The translations under genes and the position numbers were made by a program. Below, piece after piece: positions 8,106 through 17,223 of a stretch of DNA of 64,000 nucleotides. Source of the DNA: Roseovarius sp. (lineage in GTDB: Bacteria; Pseudomonadota; Alphaproteobacteria; Rhodobacterales; Rhodobacteraceae). The stretch lies in contig NZ_JALUXE010000030.1 in assembly GCF_027019125.1 (NCBI RefSeq), positions 490,669 to 554,668 of the forward strand, in the 5' to 3' direction. The notes beneath the pieces were generated by a model. It was not told where the DNA came from, searched no databases, and worked only from the letters and a program-made list of their open reading frames with translations. Every line of letters begins with the position of its first letter. Within the stretch, counting starts at the first letter, position 1.

Positions 8106-8169
8106 GCGCCCGCCCGGTGGGGCGGTCGGGCGCAGCGCGGCGGTGCCTGCGGCACCTTGATTCCGCGCC
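8106..8169 (+). repeat. Dispersed intergenic repeat family A, copy 2 (longest)
   Basis: It begins with a palindrome, GCGCCCG (8106-8112) paired with CGGGCGC (8127-8133), then runs into the 39-bp core (8131-8169) that is nearly identical, inverted, to 6381-6419. About 25 bp beyond the core (ATTGGGGC) also resembles the copy near 57141. It lies between convergent genes. Confidence 0.75.
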
Positions 8170-8221
8170 ATGGTGATTGGGGCATAGCTCAAAACATGAT
8201 CGAACCTCCCGCGCCCAATCC

Positions 8222-9475
8222 CTACCGCAAGGCCCGCCCTTTCACGATTGCATCTGGCCCGAATTTGGCGCGGATGGCGTCGGTGGCGCGCTCTGCGCCA
8301 GCGCGGCGGGTGGCCTGGGGGTCCAAGAGATCGCCTGAGCGGTCGGCGGCGGTCTCGGGCACAAGATCCGACAGGCCGACGCCGATCAGCCGGTAGGCGG
8401 CCCCCTCGGGCACCTGATCGAGGAGCGCGCGGGCGGTGCGATAGAGCGTGTCGGCAAGCTGGGTGGCGTCGCGCAGGGCGTGGCGGCGGGTGAGCAGCGT
8501 GTGATCGGCGCGCTTGAGCTTGAGCGTGACGACGCGGCCAGCAAGGGCGCGGGCCTTGGCGCGGTCAGCCACCTTTTCCGCGAGCCGCCAGATGTGGCCA
8601 TCGAGCAGGTCGCGGTCGCGGGTGTCCTCGTAGAATGTCGTTTCGTTCGAGATGGATTTGACCGGCGCATTGGCCGAGACGCGGCGGCGGTCCTGCCCGC
8701 GCGCCAGATGCCAGAGCCGGTCGCCCATCGCGCCAAAGCGCGCGTTGAGATCGCGGCGGTCCCACCGAAGGAGATCGGCAAAGCTGCGGATGCCCGCGTC
8801 ATTCAGCGCCTTGAGGGTGGACTGGCCCACGCCCCAGATGAGGCTGACGGGGCGGTCGCGCAGGAAGTCGGCGGTTTCCCCCGCGCCGATCACGGCAAAG
8901 CCATGAGGTTTGTCGAGGTCCGAGGCGATCTTGGCCAGAAACTTGTTGTGACTGAGACCGATGGAGCCGGTCAGGCCCAACTCGTCGCGCATCCGCTTGA
9001 TGAGGCGCGCGAGCATCACGGCGGGCGGTGCGCCATGCAGGCGCGCGGTGCCGGTGAGGTCCAGAAACGCCTCATCCAGCGAGAGCGGTTCCACGTCCGG
9101 CGTGAGATCGAGCATCATGGCGCGGATGGCGCGCGAGGCCTCGGCATAGACCTGCATGCGCGGCTTGATCACCACCGCCTCGGGGCAGAGCTTGAGCGCC
9201 TGAAACATCGGCATGGCAGAGCGCACGCCCTTGATGCGAGCGATATAGCAGGCGGTCGAGACCACGCCGCGCCGCCCGCCGCCGATGATGAGCGGCTTGT
9301 CGACAAGCTCTGGATTGTCGCGTTTCTCGACCGAGGCGTAGAAGGCATCGCAATCCATATGGGCGATGGAGAGGTCAAAAAGCTCGGGATGGGACACGAT
9401 GCGGGGGCTGCCGCAGGCGGGACAGCGGCGGGCAGTGTCGAATCGGGTCAGGCAATCGCGACAGAGGCTGGGCAT
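8222..9475 (-). CDS. dinB: DNA polymerase IV (Y family) with N-terminal zinc ribbon
   Basis: This error-prone translesion polymerase is 417 residues long. The Y-family signatures are present: MDCDAFYASVE around residues 40-50, YIARIKGVRSAMP, and SLDEAFLD with catalytic D134-E135, followed by a helix-hairpin-helix thumb and a little-finger domain. Unlike E. coli DinB it starts with about 30 extra residues carrying C5-x2-C8 and C18-x2-C21, a probable zinc ribbon; as I recall this N-terminus recurs in Rhodobacterales homologues. The ATG at 9475 is chosen because it is the first before that motif. No SOS box was identified upstream. Confidence 0.92.
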   Translation of the reverse strand: MPSLCRDCLTRFDTARRCPACGSPRIVSHPELFDLSIAHMDCDAFYASVEKRDNPELVDKPLIIGGGRRGVVSTACYIARIKGVRSAMPMFQALKLCPEAVVIKPRMQVYAEASRAIRAMMLDLTPDVEPLSLDEAFLDLTGTARLHGAPPAVMLARLIKRMRDELGLTGSIGLSHNKFLAKIASDLDKPHGFAVIGAGETADFLRDRPVSLIWGVGQSTLKALNDAGIRSFADLLRWDRRDLNARFGAMGDRLWHLARGQDRRRVSANAPVKSISNETTFYEDTRDRDLLDGHIWRLAEKVADRAKARALAGRVVTLKLKRADHTLLTRRHALRDATQLADTLYRTARALLDQVPEGAAYRLIGVGLSDLVPETAADRSGDLLDPQATRRAGAERATDAIRAKFGPDAIVKGRALR

Positions 9476-9537
9476 GATGAGAGAGTGTAGGGGTGGCGCA
9501 CGGGCGCGCGCAAGTTGGGGGATGTGTTGGAAGAGAT

Positions 9538-9578
9538 GCGCGGATCGCTGGGCCGCGGGGCGGCCCGGCGATCCGCGC
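9538..9578. other. Long perfect-type hairpin between dinB and tkt
   Basis: Two 17-bp arms (9538-9554 and 9562-9578) pair with one mismatch around a 7-nt GC-rich loop. It lies between the tkt terminator and the dinB start, both on the minus strand. No T-run follows on either strand, so it is not a standard intrinsic terminator. Confidence 0.65.
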
Positions 9579-9595
9579 GGCATACCGAAAAAGAA

Positions 9596-9624
9596 AGAGC
9601 CCGGACGCGGGGCATCCGGGCTCT
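9596..9624 (-). terminator. Intrinsic terminator of tkt
   Basis: AGAGCCCGGA and TCCGGGCTCT form a 10-bp stem with a 9-nt loop. On the minus strand it is followed by a T-rich run (TTTCTTTTTC). It is 22 bp beyond the tkt stop. Confidence 0.88.
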
Positions 9625-9645
9625 AAATAAACTGGCTTAGTTCCC

Positions 9646-11661
9646 TCAGAGCAGGGATTTGACCTTTTCCGCCACGGCCTCGGGGGTGATGCCGAATTCC
9701 TTGTAGAGCGTGGGCGCGGGGGCGGAGGCCCCGAAATCGTGCATCCCGACAAAGCCGCCCTTTTCGCGGCGGCCGCGCTCGCCATAGAGCCAGCGGTCCC
9801 AGCCAAAGCGGATCGCCGCCTCTATGGCGACGCGCACCGGGCCTGCGGGCAGGACGCGCTTGCGGTAGCTGTCATCCTGTTCCTCGAAGAGTTCCCAGCA
9901 GGGCATGGACACCACACGCGTGCCGATGCCCTCGGCTTGCAGAAGATCGCGGGCCTTCATGGCAATCTCGACCTCCGATCCGGTGGCCATCAGGATCGCC
10001 TGGCGCTTGCCTTCCGCATCGGCCAGCACATAGGCGCCTTGGGCGGTCAGGTTCTTGGCCTTGTGTTCGCGCCGCAGGGTGGGCAGGCCCTGACGGGTAA
10101 GCGACAGGACCGACGGCGTTTCCTTGGAGGTGAGCGCCAGTTCCCAGGCTTCGGCGGTTTCGACCGTGTCGCAGGGGCGGAACACCCAGGTGTTGGGCGT
10201 GGCGCGGCTGATCGCGAGATGTTCGATGGGCTGGTGGGTGGGCCCGTCCTCGCCCAGACCGATGCTGTCATGGGTCATCACGAACACGGTCGGGATCTTC
10301 ATCAGCGCGGCCAGACGCATGGCGGGGCGGGCGTAATCGGTAAAGCACATAAAAGTGCCGCCATAGGGACGGATGCCGCCATGCAGCGCCATGCCGTTCA
10401 TCGCGGCGGCCATGCCATGTTCGCGAATGCCCCAGTGGATATAGCGGCCCTTGCGGTTGTCCACGTCAAAGACGGTCATGTCGCCCGAGCGGGTGTTGTT
10501 CGAGCCCGAGAGATCGGCAGAGCCGCCGACGGTCTCTTGCAGGATCGGGTTCACGACCTCGAGCACCATTTCCGAGGATTGGCGGGTGGCCACCTTGGGG
10601 GTCTCGGCACTGATCTGCTTTTTGAGGGCGCGGATGCGCGCGCCGAGTTTCGCCGGCACATCGCGGTTGAAGATGCGGGCGATCTCGGCCTGACGCGCGG
10701 GCGAGGCCTCTGCCAGACGCTTGGCCCATGCGGCATGGGTTGCGGCGCCCCGTTGGCCGATTTTCTCCCATGCCGATTTCACATCCGCGGGGATTTCGAA
10801 CGGGCCATAGGGCCAGCCATAGGCCTCTTTCGCGGCGGCAAGCTGATCGGCATTGGTCAGCGCGCCATGGCCCTTGGAGGTGTCCTGGGCGGCGTGACCA
10901 AGGGCGATATGCGTCTTGCAGGCGATCATCGTGGGCTGGGCCGTGGTCTTGGCCTCGGTCAGGGCTGCGTCAATCGCCACCGGGTCATGCCCGTCGATTT
11001 CCAGCACATGCCAGCCGGAGGCGCGGAAGCGCGCCACCTGATCGGTGCGATCGGCCAGATCGACGGTGCCGTCGATCGTGATGTTGTTGTTGTCCCAGAG
11101 CACGATCAGGCGCGACAGCTCGTGCCGTCCGGCGAGGCCGATGGCCTCCTGGCTCACCCCCTCCATCAAGCAGCCGTCGCCGGCGATGACATAGGTATGG
11201 TGATCCATCAGTTTCGCGCCAAAGCGGGCGCGCAGCATCTCTTCGGCCATGGCAAAGCCCACGGCGTTGGAAATCCCCTGACCGAGCGGGCCGGTGGTGG
11301 TCTCGATGCCGGTGGCGTGGCCGTATTCCGGGTGGCCTGCGGTTTTCGCGCCCCATTGGCGGAAATTGCGAATCTGCTCGATCGTCATGTCGGCATAGCC
11401 GGTCAGATGCAGCAGGGAATAGAGCAGCATCGAGCCATGACCCGCCGAGAGGATGAAGCGGTCGCGGTCGGGCCAGTTGGGGTTGGCGGGATCGAACTTG
11501 AGGTGTTTTTCGAACAGCACGGTCGCGACGTCGGCCATGCCCATGGGCATGCCGGAATGGCCGGAGTTGGCGGCAGCGACGGCGTCGAGGGTCAGCGCGC
11601 GGATGGCGGTGGCCTTGGACCAGTGATCGGGGTTGGCGGTGCGGAGGGCGGCGATGTCCAC
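9646..11661 (-). CDS. tkt: Transketolase
   Basis: The ThDP-dependent enzyme moves two-carbon ketol units in the pentose phosphate pathway. The 671-residue length fits. Seen are the N-terminal [19 protein letters not shown] block, the ThDP/Mg motif [13 protein letters not shown] with downstream [10 protein letters not shown], the [10 protein letters not shown] segment and the pyrimidine domain with [14 protein letters not shown] at 11661 is used as start because the family begins with DIAALR immediately after it; an upstream in-frame ATG would add an unrelated Arg-rich leader. The gene stands divergent from the coiled-coil/zapA operon and has its own terminator. Confidence 0.95.
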   Translation of the reverse strand: MDIAALRTANPDHWSKATAIRALTLDAVAAANSGHSGMPMGMADVATVLFEKHLKFDPANPNWPDRDRFILSAGHGSMLLYSLLHLTGYADMTIEQIRNFRQWGAKTAGHPEYGHATGIETTTGPLGQGISNAVGFAMAEEMLRARFGAKLMDHHTYVIAGDGCLMEGVSQEAIGLAGRHELSRLIVLWDNNNITIDGTVDLADRTDQVARFRASGWHVLEIDGHDPVAIDAALTEAKTTAQPTMIACKTHIALGHAAQDTSKGHGALTNADQLAAAKEAYGWPYGPFEIPADVKSAWEKIGQRGAATHAAWAKRLAEASPARQAEIARIFNRDVPAKLGARIRALKKQISAETPKVATRQSSEMVLEVVNPILQETVGGSADLSGSNNTRSGDMTVFDVDNRKGRYIHWGIREHGMAAAMNGMALHGGIRPYGGTFMCFTDYARPAMRLAALMKIPTVFVMTHDSIGLGEDGPTHQPIEHLAISRATPNTWVFRPCDTVETAEAWELALTSKETPSVLSLTRQGLPTLRREHKAKNLTAQGAYVLADAEGKRQAILMATGSEVEIAMKARDLLQAEGIGTRVVSMPCWELFEEQDDSYRKRVLPAGPVRVAIEAAIRFGWDRWLYGERGRREKGGFVGMHDFGASAPAPTLYKEFGITPEAVAEKVKSLL

Positions 11662-11871
11662 GGGGCGTGCATCCTTTGAATGGCAGTGTGTGACGGGTGT
11701 ATCTGGGCGTTGCATACCAGCCCGGTCCAGAAGTTCAAGCGCGAGGCGGCTGACGCGATGGATTGAGCGGGTTTGGGGGCGCATTTCGCCATTCCTTTCA
11801 TTAGACTTGATCAAAACCCGCCCGGTGTGCGATTCGTGGGATGGCCGGGCAAACAAGCGAGGACCCCGAGG

Positions 11872-12375
11872 ATGAGCCAGATAAACGAGTTGCAGGCACG
11901 GATCACCGCGGCGCTGGATCGCATCGCGCAGGGGCTGGAGGGGCGGCCCGTGGCCGCGCCAGAAGCTGTCGGCGATCCGGAAGAAGTAACGCGGCTGCGC
12001 GGGCAGCTGGAGGAAGAGCAACTGGCCAATGCGCAGTTGCAGGAGCGGATCAAGGCGCTGCATGCCAAGCTGGACGCGGTGGAGGGGGCGCAGGCCGAAA
12101 GCCTGCGCAAGCTCGACGCGGATCTGCAAGCGCTGCGCAAGGCCAATCAGCAGTTGCGCGACAACAATCAGGCGCTGCGCGACGCGCAGGCGGCGGGCGT
12201 GGCCGAGCCGCATCTGATCAACAAGGCGATGATGGCCGAGTTGGAGGGGCTGCGCGCCGCGCGCGGTGCGGATCGGGGCGAGGTCGAGGCGGTGCTGGCG
12301 GCCTTGGGGCAGGTGATTGCCGAGGCTGGCACCGCGCCGGAGCAGACAGAGAAAACGGAGACATCGGATGCCTGA
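11872..12375 (+). CDS. Coiled-coil protein encoded immediately before zapA
   Basis: The 167-residue protein is almost entirely helical, with a long heptad-rich coiled coil from about residue 38 to 105 (repeats of the type [19 protein letters not shown]) and a short C-terminal helix. I do not recognise a named family. It overlaps zapA by 8 nt in the same direction, so the two are co-translated. As ZapA and its partner ZapB are division-ring proteins and ZapB is a coiled coil, a divisome role is a reasonable inference, but no ZapB similarity was visible. Confidence 0.75.
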   Translation: MSQINELQARITAALDRIAQGLEGRPVAAPEAVGDPEEVTRLRGQLEEEQLANAQLQERIKALHAKLDAVEGAQAESLRKLDADLQALRKANQQLRDNNQALRDAQAAGVAEPHLINKAMMAELEGLRAARGADRGEVEAVLAALGQVIAEAGTAPEQTEKTETSDA

Positions 12376-12763
12376 GGTTCAGATCGAGATCGGGGGGCGC
12401 CGCTTCGAGGTGGCCTGTCAGGCGGGCGAGGAGCATTACCTCCATGCCGCCGCCAAGATGCTGGATGAGGAGGCCACCGTATTGGCGGCACAGATCGGGC
12501 GCATCCCCGAGCCGCGCATGTTGCTCATGGCGGGTCTGATGCTGGCCGACAAGACCGCAGGCCTGCAGGACAAGCTGCGCGAGGCCGAGGACCGGCTGGC
12601 GGAAAAGGAGGCGGAGTTGGATCAGCTGCGCACCGCACCCGCCCCCGAGGCGCAGCGGATCGAGGTGCCGGTGGTGCCCGATGCGGTGGTCGAGACACTG
12701 GCCGAAATCGCCGCGCGGGCCGAGGCACTGGCCGAGACCGTGGACGGGGCACAGGCCGGGTGA
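12368..12763 (+). CDS. zapA: Cell division protein ZapA
   Basis: ZapA binds FtsZ and bundles its filaments at midcell. The 131-residue protein starts with the family beta-hairpin ([19 protein letters not shown]), followed by a [13 protein letters not shown] helix and a coiled coil (about residues 65-95). The tail is longer than in E. coli ZapA, which is 109 residues. ATG 12368 lies inside the upstream coiled-coil gene; that overlap and the exact family start support the choice. Confidence 0.88.
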   Translation: MPEVQIEIGGRRFEVACQAGEEHYLHAAAKMLDEEATVLAAQIGRIPEPRMLLMAGLMLADKTAGLQDKLREAEDRLAEKEAELDQLRTAPAPEAQRIEVPVVPDAVVETLAEIAARAEALAETVDGAQAG

Positions 12764-12782
12764 GGGGCGCGAGGGCGCTGCG

Positions 12783-13187
12783 ATGAAACTCTGGCTTGGT
12801 CTGGTCCTGCTCGGGATCGTGGCGGGGATGGCCTATGTGCGGCTTGCGCCAAGTGATCCGGCGCGTTGGCATGTGATGCCCGAGAGCGCCACGCCGGGCG
12901 ATCTGGCGGGCGGGGCCGTGCGGGTGGTGCCGGGGGATCTGGCCGCGCTTGATGCCATCATCCGCGCCACGCCGCGCACGCGAGTGCTGGCCGGGGATGT
13001 GGCGCAGGGCATGATCACCTATGTCACGCGCTCGCGGCTCTTTGGCTTTCCCGACTATACCACGGTGCGGCAGGACGGCGAGACCCTCGAGATCTACGGG
13101 CGTCTGCGCTTTGGCAGGTCAGATCTGGGCGTCAACGCCGCCCGTATCGACGGCTGGTTGCAGCGATTGGGGCAGGCGGGAGGATAG
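12783..13187 (+). CDS. DUF1499 family membrane-anchored protein
   Basis: The 134-residue protein starts with a hydrophobic segment (about residues 3-19), which would be a signal anchor, then a DUF1499-type domain containing TRVLAGDVAQGMITYVTRSRLFGFPDYTTVR. Homologues of this family are of unknown function. It starts 19 bp after zapA and is probably in the same transcript. Its last 69 bases overlap, tail to tail, the minus-strand gene at 13119-13406. Confidence 0.78.
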   Translation: MKLWLGLVLLGIVAGMAYVRLAPSDPARWHVMPESATPGDLAGGAVRVVPGDLAALDAIIRATPRTRVLAGDVAQGMITYVTRSRLFGFPDYTTVRQDGETLEIYGRLRFGRSDLGVNAARIDGWLQRLGQAGG

Positions 13188-13406
13188 GCATCCATCCGTG
13201 ATCTTGCGCCACATCGGCACGTTGAGCGACATCTGGCATTGCGCCATGAACATGTTGCCATCGACCTGAAGGCAGATCGTCTCGCCCATTTCGACGCGCG
13301 CGCCATTGCGGTCGGTGCAGTAGCATTCCACGGTCTTGCGCCCGATGGTGCCATCGGCGAGCGCCGGGGTGGCGCAGATCAGCAGGAGAGGCAAAAGCGC
13401 TTTCAT
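13119..13406 (-). CDS. Small secreted cysteine-containing protein of unknown function
   Basis: The 95-residue product has a clear signal peptide (MKALLPLLLICATPALA, cleaved before DGT) and a compact domain with four cysteines in the pattern CYC, CLQ and CQ (TVECYCTDRNG, ETICLQVDGNMF, AQCQMSLNVPMW) plus one in DGCLSS. The even spacing suggests disulfides or metal binding in the periplasm. I recall similar proteins in other Rhodobacterales, but no named function. It overlaps the DUF1499 gene by 69 bp in opposite orientation, which is unusual for two real genes, although the N-terminal two-thirds is free of overlap. Confidence 0.7.
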   Translation of the reverse strand: MKALLPLLLICATPALADGTIGRKTVECYCTDRNGARVEMGETICLQVDGNMFMAQCQMSLNVPMWRKITDGCLSSRLPQSLQPAVDTGGVDAQI

Positions 13407-13470
13407 AGGGCGATTCTAGCACAGGTGACGCCTCTTGACCAAGTCACAAGGATGGGACAGAGGATCATCC

Positions 13471-14517
13471 ATGGTACCCTTGGACAGATTGCAACAGATC
13501 GCGGAGCGCTTTGACTTTGTCGAGGCGCAGATGATGCAGGGCGGTGGCGATATTGCCCGCCTCGGGCGCGAGTATTCGGAATTGCGGCCCGTGGTCGAAG
13601 AGATCCGCGCCTATCGGCAGGCGCTGAACGATCTGGAGGGCGCGCGCGCGATGCTGGGCGACCCCGAGATGCGCGATCTGGCGCGCGAAGAGGTGGCGGC
13701 GCTGGAGGCGCGGTTGCCGGAGATGGAGGAACGGCTGCAACTGGCGCTCTTGCCGCGCGACGAGGCGGATGCGCGACCGGCGATCCTGGAAATCCGGCCC
13801 GGCACGGGAGGCGAGGAGGCGGCGCTCTTTGCGGCCGACCTCATGCGCATGTATCAGCGCTATACGGAGGCGCGCGGCTGGAGCTTTGAGGTGATCGAGG
13901 AACAGCAGAGCGAATTGGGCGGTATCCGCGAATTGGTGGCACGGATCGGCGGTGAGGGGGTCTTTGCCCGCCTCAAATACGAATCGGGGGTTCACCGGGT
14001 GCAGCGCGTGCCCGAGACCGAGAGTGGCGGGCGAATCCATACCTCTGCCGCCACGGTGGCGGTGCTGCCCGAGGCGGAGGATGTGGATATCCAGATCAAC
14101 GCCAATGACCTGCGGATCGACACGATGCGCTCGTCCGGTGCGGGCGGTCAGCATGTCAACACCACCGATTCGGCGGTGCGGATCACGCATTTGCCCACCG
14201 GGATCGTGGTTACGAGTTCCGAGAAGTCGCAGCATCGCAACCGCGAGATTGCCATGCAGGTGCTCAAAACCCGGCTCTATGATCTGGAGCGCAACCGCGT
14301 GGACAGTGAACGCAGCGCCAATCGGGCGGCGCAGGTGGGCACGGGCGACCGGTCCGAGCGCATTCGCACCTATAATTTCCCGCAAGGGCGGATGACCGAT
14401 CACCGGATCAACCTGACGCTCTACAAGTTGGAACAGGTCTTGGGCGGGGACCTGGATGAGGTGATCGACGCGCTGACGGCGGATGCGCAGGCCACATTGC
14501 TGGCCGAGATGTCGTGA
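13471..14517 (+). CDS. prfA: Peptide chain release factor 1
   Basis: RF1 recognises UAA/UAG and triggers peptide release. The 348-residue protein has the N-terminal helical domain, the codon-recognition region and the catalytic GGQ at residues 225-227 inside [17 protein letters not shown]. The GGQ glutamine is the substrate of the methyltransferase encoded next. ATG 13471 is used; the frame continues upstream without family sequence. The stop overlaps the prmC start (GTGA). Confidence 0.96.
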   Translation: MVPLDRLQQIAERFDFVEAQMMQGGGDIARLGREYSELRPVVEEIRAYRQALNDLEGARAMLGDPEMRDLAREEVAALEARLPEMEERLQLALLPRDEADARPAILEIRPGTGGEEAALFAADLMRMYQRYTEARGWSFEVIEEQQSELGGIRELVARIGGEGVFARLKYESGVHRVQRVPETESGGRIHTSAATVAVLPEAEDVDIQINANDLRIDTMRSSGAGGQHVNTTDSAVRITHLPTGIVVTSSEKSQHRNREIAMQVLKTRLYDLERNRVDSERSANRAAQVGTGDRSERIRTYNFPQGRMTDHRINLTLYKLEQVLGGDLDEVIDALTADAQATLLAEMS

Positions 14518-15371
14518 CCCTGCGCGAGGCCCTGCTTGAGGCGGCGCGGCGGCTGGAGGCGGCGGGCATCGACGGGGCGGCGGGGGATGCGCGCGCGCTC
14601 TTGGCCGAGGCAGTTGGGATCGCGCGGGACCGGCTGACGCTGCATCTGGGGGATGACCTGGAGCCGGGGGCGGCTGAGCGGTTCGCGGCGATGATCGCGC
14701 GGCGCGCGGCGCGGGAACCTGTGGCCAAGATCCTCGGGCGGCGGGAGTTCTGGGGGCGGGACTTTGCCGTGACGGCGGATGTGCTCGATCCGCGCCCCGA
14801 GACGGAATGCCTGATCGCCGAGGCGCTGGCCGGGCCCAAGCCCCTGACTTTGCTCGATCTTGGCACCGGGAGTGGTATTCTGGCGGTGACGCTCTTGGCG
14901 GAATGGCCCGGCACGCGGGGCGTGGCCACGGATATTTCCGAGGCGGCGCTTGCGGTGGCGGCGCGCAATGCCGCGCGGAACGGGGTCGCGGAGCGGCTGG
15001 AGTTGATCCGGGCGGATTGGTTCGAGGGCGTCACGGGGGTATTTGACCTGATCGTGTCGAACCCGCCCTATATCGCAATTGATGAAATGACCGGGCTGAT
15101 GCCGGAGGTGCGCGCGCACGATCCGCGCGGGGCGTTGACCGATGAGGCGGATGGGCTGAGCGCCTATCGCGCGATTGCGGGCGGGGCGGGCGCGCATATG
15201 TGCCCCGGTGGGCGGTTGATGGTCGAAATCGGCTGGATGCAGGGGCCGGCGGTGGCCGACATCCTGCGCGCGGCGGGATTCGAGGCGGTGGTGGTCCTGC
15301 CTGATCTGGAAGGGCGCGACCGGATTGCAAGCGGTGTCTGGCCGGGAACTTCACGCAGAAATGAGCCATAA
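14514..15371 (+). CDS. prmC: Release factor glutamine N5-methyltransferase
   Basis: PrmC methylates the GGQ glutamine of RF1/RF2 using SAM. The 285-residue product has an N-terminal helical domain with the [13 protein letters not shown] signature, a SAM site [12 protein letters not shown] near residue 114 and the substrate-binding NPPY motif at residues 183-186. It starts with GTG overlapping the prfA stop, so the enzyme and its substrate are translationally coupled. Confidence 0.95.
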   Translation: MTLREALLEAARRLEAAGIDGAAGDARALLAEAVGIARDRLTLHLGDDLEPGAAERFAAMIARRAAREPVAKILGRREFWGRDFAVTADVLDPRPETECLIAEALAGPKPLTLLDLGTGSGILAVTLLAEWPGTRGVATDISEAALAVAARNAARNGVAERLELIRADWFEGVTGVFDLIVSNPPYIAIDEMTGLMPEVRAHDPRGALTDEADGLSAYRAIAGGAGAHMCPGGRLMVEIGWMQGPAVADILRAAGFEAVVVLPDLEGRDRIASGVWPGTSRRNEP

Positions 15372-15383
15372 TCGGCTCGATTT

Positions 15384-15401
15384 GCGGAAATATTCCGCTT
15401 T
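15384..15401 (+). terminator. Small hairpin after prmC
   Basis: GCGGAA (15384-15389) pairs with TTCCGC (15393-15398) around a 3-nt loop and is followed by TTT. The short stem makes this a weak candidate terminator. Confidence 0.35.
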
Positions 15402-15577
15402 GCTCTTGTGTGACCGGGCGGCGCGTGCTTATTGGTGTGCAGTCACGACGGAGGATGCCTATTCGGGCGGTCCCGCTTGACACCAAGCCAGAACATGTCC
15501 GATCCGGTTTCATTCGGCGCAAGGGGCGCCCATCGGGTCAAGCGAACATTTTGAGCATCAGGGCTGGACAGCACCAT

Positions 15578-16303
15578 ATGAGATCATCGAAGTCACGTCA
15601 GCGGAACAAGCCGAACCGCAACCGCACCGTCGGGAATGTCGTCAACCGTGTGTTTGACAGTTCCGGCCCCGAAGGCAAGGTGCGCGGCACGCCGCAGCAG
15701 ATCATTGAGAAGTACAACCAGTTGGCGCGCGATGCGCAATTGGCGGGCGACCGGGTGGCGACCGAGAATTTCCAGCAGCACGCGGAGCATTACCTGCGCC
15801 TGCTGAGCGAAGCGCAGAAGGAACAGGATGCGCGCCGCGAAGAGCAGGAACGCTTCAACCGCGACCGCCAGCAGGAGCGCGACCGCGACCGGTCCGAGCG
15901 GTCCGGTGGCCGCGAGAGCGACGAGGCTGATCAGCCCGTGTCGCAGGATCCTGCCGCACAGACGCAACCCGACATCATCGGCGGCTATGACGACCGCGAC
16001 ATCGGCCTGGTCGAGACACCCGAGAGCAAGCCGCAATCGGAACCGTCGCGCCGTCGGGCGCACGCGCCCGAGCGGGGGCCGCGCCGTGGGCATGACCGCG
16101 CGGGCGACGCCGCAGAACCGCGCGCAGAGGCCGCACAGGAGCCGGGCGAGGCCGTGATGGCCGAAGCGCCGGCTACGGAGGGCACAGAGACCGCCGACGT
16201 GTCGGGGGCCAAGGAGGCCGCCGCCAAGCGCCCGCGCAAGCCGCGCGCCAAACGTCCGGCCAAAGCCGACAGCGACGCGGCTGCGACCAAGGCGGCCGAG
16301 TGA
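15578..16303 (+). CDS. DUF4167 domain protein, basic and low-complexity
   Basis: The 241-residue protein has an N-terminal DUF4167 domain (about residues 1-78): a basic RSSKSRQRNKPNRNRTVGN start, then VFDSSGPEGKVRGTP, QQIIEKYNQLARDAQ and ENFQQHAEHYLRLL. The rest is a charged, disordered region rich in Arg, Glu, Ala and Pro that ends in a KRPRKPRAKRPAK-type nucleic-acid-binding tail. The family is largely alphaproteobacterial and, in my recollection, typically sits next to prfA-prmC, hinting at a link to translation or RNA; function is unknown. ATG 15578 is chosen because the domain starts exactly there. Confidence 0.85.
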   Translation: MRSSKSRQRNKPNRNRTVGNVVNRVFDSSGPEGKVRGTPQQIIEKYNQLARDAQLAGDRVATENFQQHAEHYLRLLSEAQKEQDARREEQERFNRDRQQERDRDRSERSGGRESDEADQPVSQDPAAQTQPDIIGGYDDRDIGLVETPESKPQSEPSRRRAHAPERGPRRGHDRAGDAAEPRAEAAQEPGEAVMAEAPATEGTETADVSGAKEAAAKRPRKPRAKRPAKADSDAAATKAAE

Positions 16304-16424
16304 TCCGGCCAACCGAACGGGCCGCGCACATGCGGTATCGGTCGATTTGAGTATTTGAAATACGATGAAAGAGGGGGCTTGCCGGTGGCGGGCCCCCTTG
16401 CATGACAACAGGAATGAGACCCCC

Positions 16425-17168
16425 ATGCCGAGCGCGCATCCCCAACCTGCCTTTGTCCTCGTGCGTCCGCAGATGGGCGAGAATATCGGGGCGGCGGCGC
16501 GGGCCATGTGGAACTTTGGCCTCGACCGGATGCGGATCGTGGCACCGCGCGATGGCTGGCCCAATCCCAAGGCCGATGCCATGGCAAGCGGGGCGGGGCG
16601 GCTTCTCGATGAGGCGCTGTTGCTGGAGGATACCGCCGGTGCGGTGGGCGATTGTTCCTATGTTCTGGCCACGACGGCGCGGGCGCGGGGGCTGACCAAG
16701 CCGGTCCTCAGCCCCGAGCGCGCCATGGTGCTGGCCGCCGAGAAGATCGCGGCGGGCGAGAAGGTCGCGGTGCTCTTTGGTCCAGAGCGTGCAGGGCTGG
16801 AAAATGACGACATCGCCCGCGCCAATGCGATCATCAACGTGCCGGTCAATCCGGTCTTTGCCAGCCTCAACCTAGCGCAATGCGTGCTTTTGGTGGCCTA
16901 TGAGTGGCAGCGCGCGGCGGGCCAGGTCGTGCCCGAGCGGGTCGATCTGGCCAAGACCGACTGGGCCGCGCAGGTCGAAGTCGAGGCCCTGGCCGCGCAT
17001 TACGAGGAGCGGCTGGAGGAGGCCGGGTTTTTCTTTCCCGAGCACAAGGCCGAGAACATGAAAACCAACCTGCGCAATATGTGGAGCCGGATGCCGATGA
17101 CCCGTGCAGACGTGCAGACCCTGCACGGGGTGATGCGGCAGATGGTCCGCTGGAAGGCGCGCGGTTGA
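16425..17168 (+). CDS. RNA 2'-O-methyltransferase, TrmJ/TrmH (SPOUT) family
   Basis: The 247-residue SPOUT-fold protein shows FVLVRPQMGENIGAAARAMWNFG near the N-terminus, VLFGPERAGLENDDIARANAIINVPVNP in the middle and SLNLAQCVLLVAYEW, the knot motifs 1-3 of the TrmJ group, which methylates the ribose at tRNA position 32. A C-terminal extension of about 70 residues follows. The start at 16425 has no strong Shine-Dalgarno but fits the family. A 7-bp GC hairpin at 16372-16398 lies just upstream. Assignment to tRNA rather than rRNA is by family only. Confidence 0.85.
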   Translation: MPSAHPQPAFVLVRPQMGENIGAAARAMWNFGLDRMRIVAPRDGWPNPKADAMASGAGRLLDEALLLEDTAGAVGDCSYVLATTARARGLTKPVLSPERAMVLAAEKIAAGEKVAVLFGPERAGLENDDIARANAIINVPVNPVFASLNLAQCVLLVAYEWQRAAGQVVPERVDLAKTDWAAQVEVEALAAHYEERLEEAGFFFPEHKAENMKTNLRNMWSRMPMTRADVQTLHGVMRQMVRWKARG

Positions 17169-17223
17169 AGCAGGCAGGGACGCGCCCTAGTGTTGCCGGG
17201 TGCGAACAGAAAGAGGCGTGAGC

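Noticed and set aside
9739..11679. A very long open frame (646 codons) opposite tkt
   Set aside because: It is antisense to transketolase, whose frame has all catalytic motifs. High GC makes long shadow frames common here.
12764..12782. 6S RNA downstream of zapA
   Set aside because: In many proteobacteria the 6S RNA gene follows zapA. Here the gap to the next gene is only 19 bp, so there is no room.
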